Source: Intoshia linei
Lineage: Eukaryota; Orthonectida; Rhopaluridae
Length of the DNA stretch: 63,434 bases
Assembly: GCA_001642005.1 (NCBI GenBank)
Contig: LWCA01000065.1
Coordinates: 1 to 63,434 of the forward strand
Reading direction: 5' to 3'
Both the position numbers and the translations under genes were made by a program. Below are positions 56,852-63,434 of the stretch, one piece after another. The notes beneath the pieces were generated by a model. That model made no database searches. It saw nothing but the letters and a program-made list of their open reading frames with translations, and had not been told where the DNA came from. Within the stretch, counting starts at the first letter, position 1. Every line of letters starts with the position of its first letter.

Positions 56852-57702
56852 TTAGAGAAAATTTTTAGTCAATAACAGCAATTTTTTGGTTTTTGGATCG
56901 GTTTTAGGAAGATGAACTTTAATTTTATTTTTTGGAAGAGAATTTAAATTTTGAGGTGAGGTTGATGGAGAATCGATTGGAGGCGTAACAGAATCAGGGT
57001 GTATATTTTGGAGAAATTGAGAATGGAAAAATTGGTTAACACAATTTGCATCACTAGATAAATGGTATTGTAGTGGAATGGGAGAAAGTTTCATCTTTCT
57101 GGTTTGATGGTCTTTAATGTTGTGGATTGTAGACATTTCATTCATTTTTTCATTCAGAATTGCATTTGGTTTTTCGAGGGGGTTGATTAATTGAGAGGCT
57201 TGATAACATGAAAATCTTTCTTTGTAAAACCTTTCTTCAAATTTTGGTGATTTGGATTTTAATCCATTACATTTTTTCATGTTATTATTACATTGTTGAG
57301 ATATTGTGTTATCGAGTGAATTGAATAATACATTTCCTTCCATATTTTCAAGGTACTTTACGGCAAGTTCCAAAATATCTGCCTTTTCTAATTTGTTGTA
57401 TTTAGCCTTCTAAATTTTAAATTTAAATTTAGTTAATTTATAATTAAAATTTATTTATCTTACATCTTGTCGTGTAGCCGTCAAAACCAAATCTTTCAAT
57501 CTCAATAAAGAAACATTTATCCTAGCACGACGTTTCTTTTCTATTTTTGATTTATTAATCTAGAATTATCATTAATATCATGTAAATAAAATACAATGTA
57601 CATTGTACAATGTAATTAAACGTAAAATACAAATGTACAGATAGAACAGAAAAAATTAAAAATGGATATAAAATTTACCTTTGCAGTGATTCTATCTTTC
57701 AT
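56852..57702 (-). CDS. HES/Hairy-like bHLH-Orange transcription repressor
   Basis: Three phase-0 exons: 57679-57702 (MKDRITAK), 57464-57559, 56852-57409; 225 residues. The basic region and helix 1 read KKRRARINVSLLRLKDLVL; helix 2 reads KLEKADILELAVKYL, as in Hairy/E(spl) proteins. Residues about 97-118 (FEERFYKERFSCYQASQLI) fit the Orange domain. Two odd points: the family's diagnostic Pro in the basic region is Ser, and the C terminus ends in TKNFL with no WRPW Groucho-recruiting tetrapeptide. The 57410-57463 and 57560-57678 introns are 54 and 119 nt. An E-box CAGCTG is at about 57790, upstream of the start. HES-type proteins usually act downstream of Notch or in timing circuits. Confidence 0.88.
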
Positions 57703-58992
57703 TTTAAGTTTTGTATAATTTAAACAAAATATTATGTAAATGTGATAAATTTGTGTCGCGTGTAAAGTACGATTAAATTAAACTTGTATCAGCTGAATAA
57801 ACCGTAAATGAATGAAATTGACTCTATTCCATCTCGAGTATTTATTTTCATGTGTTTCGTAAGATAGGCGGGACTAATCGTGCGTAAAGAATGTAAACAT
57901 TACGTATAATTAATTTAACAAATGATATGCTGAGTTTAAATCGTTTTAAATATTTACAAACTATTATATTCCTACTTGATTGTCATTGTATGATATTACT
58001 CAGTTTGATAGTACAGTAATGAAAGCACTCTAGTACAAAACATTGTACAAGTGTAATTGATGACGTACTGAGTGATACATGTACTTATGATCCTGAATAA
58101 ATGATAAGTACCACTTAACATGGTACAAATGTATGACAATTGCTATACCGGTTTTAAAGGTTTTATAATCTTACAATTTTTGTGTGAGACTAAATTTGAC
58201 ATGCACGTCGAACACATGACACTACTTTTTAATGTTCTCATTCAAATTTAGTCAAATTACCATAAAATTGTAGTATGAATGTAACCGTACGTGCTATTTT
58301 ATTGTTTTATGATAAATTGCTTTCAAATTTTAACAATAACATTTTATTTTCAATTCGGTGTGGGAAAAATTAATTTAATTTGTCATCAAAAAGACGCATA
58401 GTTCTTATTCACAATCATTATCAATTACGTAAATCATGTTTTTATCGATTACGAATTGTAAACAATTACATTATTATATCTTGTATCCATATTGTGTACT
58501 TTTTTGGCATATTTAACTAAAGTATAAAAAAAATCTCCAATAGATCCACATCATTCGAGCATCAAATGCATATGGTGTTACAGTCGTACGAAAATTAAGT
58601 ATAAGTATAATGAAAAATTTAAAAAATTATTTTTTAGCGTTTCAGCAAAAATGGTTATTTTATCTTATAACTCTATTTTCTAATAAATTGTACTCTTGTA
58701 TATTTAAAAAGTGGGGTTTATTAATAAATTAATTAAATTTCTATAGCGAATAGTGAACAATATTTTCCCCTAATGATGATTTTGGCCAGGAAAATGTATT
58801 AGATTCTCTTAAAAATCATATTAGGGTGGGTTTTTTAGTAAAGAATTTTAAAAACAATTTTGTCATCCCATTTTTTTAATTTATTAAAAAAAATAAGTGT
58901 ATAATCTTAAAAATAAAATTAAAACAGTATAATCCTAAAAATTGTCATAGATAAATTGTAGCTTAAATTCAGGAAAAATAAAATTGTAAATA

Positions 58993-59076
58993 CAGTGAGG
59001 CTTTCAATATCGCCAATTTTGGTATTTCAATATTTATGGCGGTATTGAGAGTTGGCGATATTGAGAGGCCTCACTG
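58993..59076. mobile_element. 84-bp pogo-type hairpin MITE
   Basis: Begins TA-CAGTGAGGCTTTCAATATCG and ends ATATTGAGAGGCCTCACTG-TA; nearly the whole element folds into one hairpin. Same family as 42065-42227. TA on each side fits pogo/Tigger or mariner insertion. Confidence 0.75.
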
Positions 59077-59239
59077 TACCGGTATTTTCTTTTTTAATGT
59101 GATGTATATATACAGTATCTGATTTCAATATGTAAAAAATATTTTGCACCAATAATTAACAGACTCAGCACTTTAAAAACATATTTCGGGTCAATTTTAC
59201 CAACATTAAAATAAATAAAAAGATGATATTAACAAAGTT

Positions 59240-60190
59240 ATAGTTCAAGTGATTCTAAACCTTTTGAAAATGAAAAATGCGTAGCAATGAAAAACCGAAA
59301 GAATCAATTTATACGATTTTCACCCATATTTCTTTATTGGAAATGTGTAGACGTTCAATACACATTTTTTGAAATTGTAGGATTATTTACTTTTTCATTT
59401 TTAAATTTTACATTTGTAAAATTTGAAAAATATTGGCTGATAATATATTAAAAATTTTTAACTGGGAATGCGTAGAATTCTAGAGTTAAAATTTTGTTTT
59501 TATATTAACTGGAATAAGCTGTATCAGAATAATTTTTTTTTTAATTTTAGGACTTAATTATTTTAAATTTTTTGTTAATAAAATAATATATATTAAAAAA
59601 ATAAATGCTAAAGTGTTTTTTTGGCCATGAAGGCGTCACTTAATCAGATTGAAATTTTTTGTGCGTTGTTAACTTTATATAACTGTAACATCGTAATTTT
59701 TGTAAAACTTATAGGGCTGTTTTCATTTTTTAAAAAAAGGTAATCTGTGTTTTTGAACGTGAAAATTACCTTTTTTGAGGTTACCATTTATGATAATGCT
59801 TATGAATTTAAAAACCATCCCAGAATTTATGTTGCATAAAATTCTAGGGCTTTCTTAATTTTTACAATAAAAGATAATGTGGAGTTTTGGCCGTGAAGAT
59901 GAAAGATTTTTAAATTAAAAATTATTATAATATTGAATTTAAAATTTTTATTAGAATGTATTTTTTATAATTTTAGGGCGGATTTGAATTTAAAAACAAA
60001 GGACAATTGGGGTTTTTCACCTTGAAGGACTCAATTTCTGAAATTTAAATTTGCGATAAAACAACACTCTTGAAAAACTATCATAAATATAGAATTTTTA
60101 AAACTAGAATCATCTAACTTTCTTTAATAAACTGGAACAAACAAACATTTTTAACTACATTTGTACAACCGTAACTGTAAATAATTTAAT
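59240..60190 (-). repeat. Repeat family A copy with three internal units
   Basis: In reverse orientation it shows three successive degenerate units of about 130 bp. Each has a TTTTAGGGC-like block, an AAAGGTAAT/AAAGATAAT/AAAGGACAATTGGGG block and a CGTGAAGAT/CTTGAAGGA block, at about 59743, 59874 and 60001. This is the clearest view of the internal periodicity. Confidence 0.65.
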
Positions 60191-60689
60191 ATAAGTAAGG
60201 ATATAATGCAAAATAAATATTTTAGATGTTAATAATAAAATGATTTACATATCTTTAAAATTCTTTTCAAAAATCGGATTTTACGAAATCTTATGAAAAA
60301 CAATCCACTTCATCAAACCACAAATAAAAAATCTTATATTCCAGCCCTTAATGGAAACATATCCTTTTTCCAATACTTTTTTTAAAAACCTTCCAATTTA
60401 TACTAAATTATATCATACTATATACTCATTCAGAATTTTATTATTATTTACTAGACACACTTTAGAAAGCTCAAGTCATAAATTATTCTTTGATGTGATA
60501 TTTAAAATGACAAGATTAATCGTGCGAATTTGTAATAACAATGTGTGGGAAATAAATTCAAAATCTGCAATGCAGGTTGCATCTATTTTCTCATACATGT
60601 ATTCTCAGCATTGCAATGCATTGTAAGTTGCAACATCATAATTTGAAATGTAACCTGTAACTGTAATTGCAAAAATTACTACCAAATCC

Positions 60690-61410
60690 TTACTTATATA
60701 TAATATGCTATCGTTTCAGTGTGTGACCGTTTATTTCCATAATTCTTAGTCTTAGAATTTTATAAAGTCCATATTTTAATTACAGTTTTTCCAGGGTGTT
60801 AGCAAAATAAATTTCAACCTCCCAAACTCACATCTTACGAGTCAAAAAACCAAATTGTCCTTTTTTTTGAAAATCAAACGAGTTAGAGAATTTAAAAAAA
60901 TATATACTCTGATACGGATTTTAAAATCATAAATTTAAATTTAAACAAAATATATCTTCAAAGCCAAAACCACAAATTACCCTTTTTTTTTAATGAAAAC
61001 AGCCCTAAAATTTAAAAAAATTTACAGGTGGTACAGTTGTATGCTGTTAACACACACTGTAGTATCTTAGGATGCTATATTTTGATAACTAAACTTGATT
61101 GTTATATTATCTCCTATTTACGTTTTAATTTGTATTTATTTTGATTAAAACTTATAACAAGTATTTACCTACAGAGCTTATTTCAGTGGATATAAATACA
61201 AAATTTCAACCCCAGAAATCTACGCATTCTCGGTGAAAAATAATTTTTAATATAGTATCAACCAATATTTTTCAAATATTTCGATTAAAATAAAAATGAA
61301 AATGCAAATTTCATCCTACAATTTCAATTTTTTGGTAGAATAAAAATGTGCCCTCGGCAGAGCTAAGTGTTGTTTGTACGTAGTACATAACAGTCAACCT
61401 AGTACACTAT
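60690..61410 (+). repeat. Full-length repeat family A copy
   Basis: Left block CTTACTTATATATAATATGC, then AATTACAGTTTTTCCAGGG, CATCTTACGAGTC, ATATACTCTGATACGG, GTGGTACAGTTGTATGCTG, AGCTTATTTCAGTGGATATA and CAACCCCAGAAATCTACGC. The right terminus reads GTGCCCTCGGCAGAGCTAAG followed by ACGTAGTACATAACAGTCAA and CCTAGTA. Confidence 0.75.
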
Positions 61411-62715
61411 AATATACTATACAATTTTTATTTAGGTAGCGAAGAGTTTCAAACTGTTTGAGAAAATTTTAATTGTAGATATTTTCAAAGTAAATTTAGT
61501 TTAGGAACAGAAAAGACTTTACATGTTTTCGATGTACCCAGCGTTTCTGACTCTGACATAGCAAAAATGTTTAAAATTGATAATCTAAATTCACAATTAA
61601 AATGATTATAGACGATTCATTATTGAATTTAAACATAAATAACTGAATTAATCAAGATTTATAAAAACCATACTTTACCGTCTAGACATATTTGTAGATT
61701 CACTACAATTAAAAAAATAAGTGATAAAATAAAGTCGTGTGGAGATTTAATAATTTTGAATTCAATTTTTATATTATTAATTTGTATCTCACAAAGTTTT
61801 TAATTAATATTAATGACATTTGATCAACGAAATTAGACAAATCCAACCGAGTTACAAGTATAGACACTCGCTCACCATGTCTGTCTAATTTGTTTACTCC
61901 GTTAACATCATTAATTTGTCATTTACAACCCAATTCAAATCAATTAGTTAATTAGTGTTTAATGATCTGCAATTTATGTCTACAATTTTTCACTCTTGAA
62001 TCACACTATGGATTAATTCATTTAAATTGCAACTTATGTTTGTGCATTACACACTGTTTAACGACCCTTAAAACTATCTTGCTTAACTAATACTAGGGCC
62101 ATAACTAAACTAGTTTTTGAATTTAAAAAAATTACATTTTTACCGCCAAAAACGTATTTATCCAGTGGCGTGATGACATAGTGTGAAGTGTGAGGTGCGT
62201 CCTTAGAAAAATTATAATTTTCAATAACATGACGTGTATTAGTTATAGTTCATTTTGATAAATGATTAAAATAATAAATTAATAATTAAATGAGTATTTT
62301 TCATATGAAATGATAAATGTTGTCCTTACGTGTATAAAGTAATTTACAATTTAATGATATGTTAATTAATTTATGTGTTTATTTGTAGGTTAATTATTTA
62401 GTGTACCCTCAGTGACAAAACTATAGAGCACCCACTGAAAAATGAAAAAGCTCATTTTTTTTAAATTCAAAAACATGCTCTTCACTGATGATTTATAAAT
62501 TTACAAAAATAAATTTATTGCCACTATTCATCTTTAATTACGGTAGACAACATTGTTCATTATCGATCACGCGACAAAAGTGCTTTAAAGGAATATATTT
62601 TAGGTATTTATCAGTGTTAAAACCATTTTTTTTATTTTTAAAACAAAATTTTATTGATTATTTAAGTCTAGTGAACACAATATTCTGTTGAAAATTAATT
62701 AACAGAATTTTCAGT
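61411..62715. other. AT-rich stretch, no gene recognised
   Basis: I see no coding exon, RNA gene or repeat that I can name. The frame 62488-62691 has no resemblance to a known family. Confidence 0.4.
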
Positions 62716-63110
62716 ATGCCCCGAGGAAAACGATTAACCGATAAAGAAAATGGGCAATTGATATTTTATTAAAAGAAGGGTACAGTCAATCAGAAATTGT
62801 CATTAAAATAGAAAAATTATTCAAAGCAATATTAAAGTGTCTATCTAACAAAATTTGCCATCGAATAGGACGCCCAGTCAAGCTAAGTCCTTCTGACAGT
62901 AGGCTCTGAATTAGAACTGCATCCAGTTCTCCCCTTTCGGCCGGATTAATTAAATAAAATTGTGGTTTAAATCATGTTTCCATAATAACGATACAACGAG
63001 AATTATTTAACTCATCACTAATCCAAAAAAGAATGATAAAATGTCCTAATCTGACTATTAGTGACATCGAAAAAAGAATTGAATTCGCTCGTTTTTTGGC
63101 ATGGCATTTT
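62716..63110 (+). pseudogene. Tc1/mariner-type transposase N-terminal relic
   Basis: Starts MPRGKRLTDKENGQLIF, the pattern of Tc1-like transposases. Continues with YSQSEIVIKI, GRPVKLSPSDSRLI, RTASSSPLSAGLIK and, near 63050-63100, CPNLTISDIEKRIEFARF (paired helix-turn-helix DNA-binding domain and linker). Several frameshifts and stops separate the blocks and the catalytic domain is not found. Terminal repeats not identified. Confidence 0.65.
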
Positions 63111-63434
63111 AAACATTAAACATTTTAAATTGTGAGGTATTGGATATACAGGACCATTTTTAAATGATTCGCTTTCTTTTAAGGTAATGTAATGATATTT
63201 GCCCTTAATTTTATCAGGTAGACTGGAGAATATTTGCAAAAATTTAAGTAAAAATGGTTTATATGTGTTTGAACAGTTTATTAAAGTTACACTTTCATTG
63301 TTTTCTGTATTGAGTTGTTTGTTTTCAAATATATTCGATATTTTTTTTGAATTTATCAGATTTAGCTTTCTGGCAAGCGGGCACCCTATAATATTGTTAA
63401 AGTCTGTAATATGAAATTCTATTGGTTCTATTAA
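63111..63434. other. Window edge, nothing recognised
   Basis: The overlapping frames 63018-63239 (-) and 63199-63414 (+) show no family motifs; they may be the decayed remainder of the mariner-type element. Confidence 0.3.

Larger units (their letters stand above)
57703..60689. other. Upstream region of the bHLH gene, then repeats
   Basis: No second gene recognised. 57703-58990 is AT-rich without clear repeats and may hold regulatory DNA of the bHLH gene. 58993-59076 is the 84-bp hairpin MITE. 59240-60190 is a reversed family A copy. The frame 60351-60626 (91 codons) has no family resemblance. Confidence 0.4.

Overview
The window is a very AT-rich piece of an animal nuclear genome. The genes are split by spliceosomal introns, and the recognisable products are metazoan: SMG1 kinase, ZCCHC8, WDR37, the outer-arm dynein docking protein ODAD4, a rhodopsin-type GPCR, a HES-like bHLH factor, TDP1, a cytosolic sulfotransferase remnant, and ribosomal proteins uL18/RPL5 and uL2/RPL8. 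ODAD4 implies motile cilia. Proteins are compact (SMG1 about 2464 aa; ZCCHC8 about 439 aa), and the shortest introns are only 33-50 nt. This suggests a small or simplified animal, for example a mesozoan-grade lineage, but the sequence does not fix the phylum. All exon models were derived by hand from splice sites, reading phase and recalled family similarity; none was checked by RNA or a database search.

Layout. 1-565: dead hAT transposase. 1863-4275 (-): TDP1, missing its first and last exons. 4276-8590: repeats and a dead pogo/Tigger transposase. 8733-9665 (-): GPCR. 11685-14110 (-): RPL5. 16454-22882 (-): WDR37, with a three-family transposon nest in one intron. 25166-33665 (+): SMG1. 34081-39466 (+): ZCCHC8, 415 bp downstream of SMG1. 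40230-40347 (+): an unidentified terminal exon. 41597-48899 (-): ODAD4, with nested transposons in its introns. 49743-50902 (+): RPL8. 53266-53788 (-): sulfotransferase 3' exons. 53847-54215 (-): Mutator-like transposase fragment. 55061-56496: an inverted-repeat element carrying an unnamed, widely distributed transposon-associated ORF. 56852-57702 (-): HES-like bHLH gene. 57703-63434: repeats, ending in a dead Tc1/mariner transposase.

The genes do not form one pathway. The only functional neighbourhood is SMG1 (nonsense-mediated decay kinase) followed on the same strand by ZCCHC8 (scaffold of the nuclear exosome targeting complex), two RNA-surveillance factors; this may be chance. The dominant theme is transposons. 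hAT elements with visible 8-bp target duplications, pogo and piggyBac-like MITEs, and an abundant ~0.7 kb repeat with a degenerate ~130-bp internal period are nested in one another, mostly in the longer introns and between genes.
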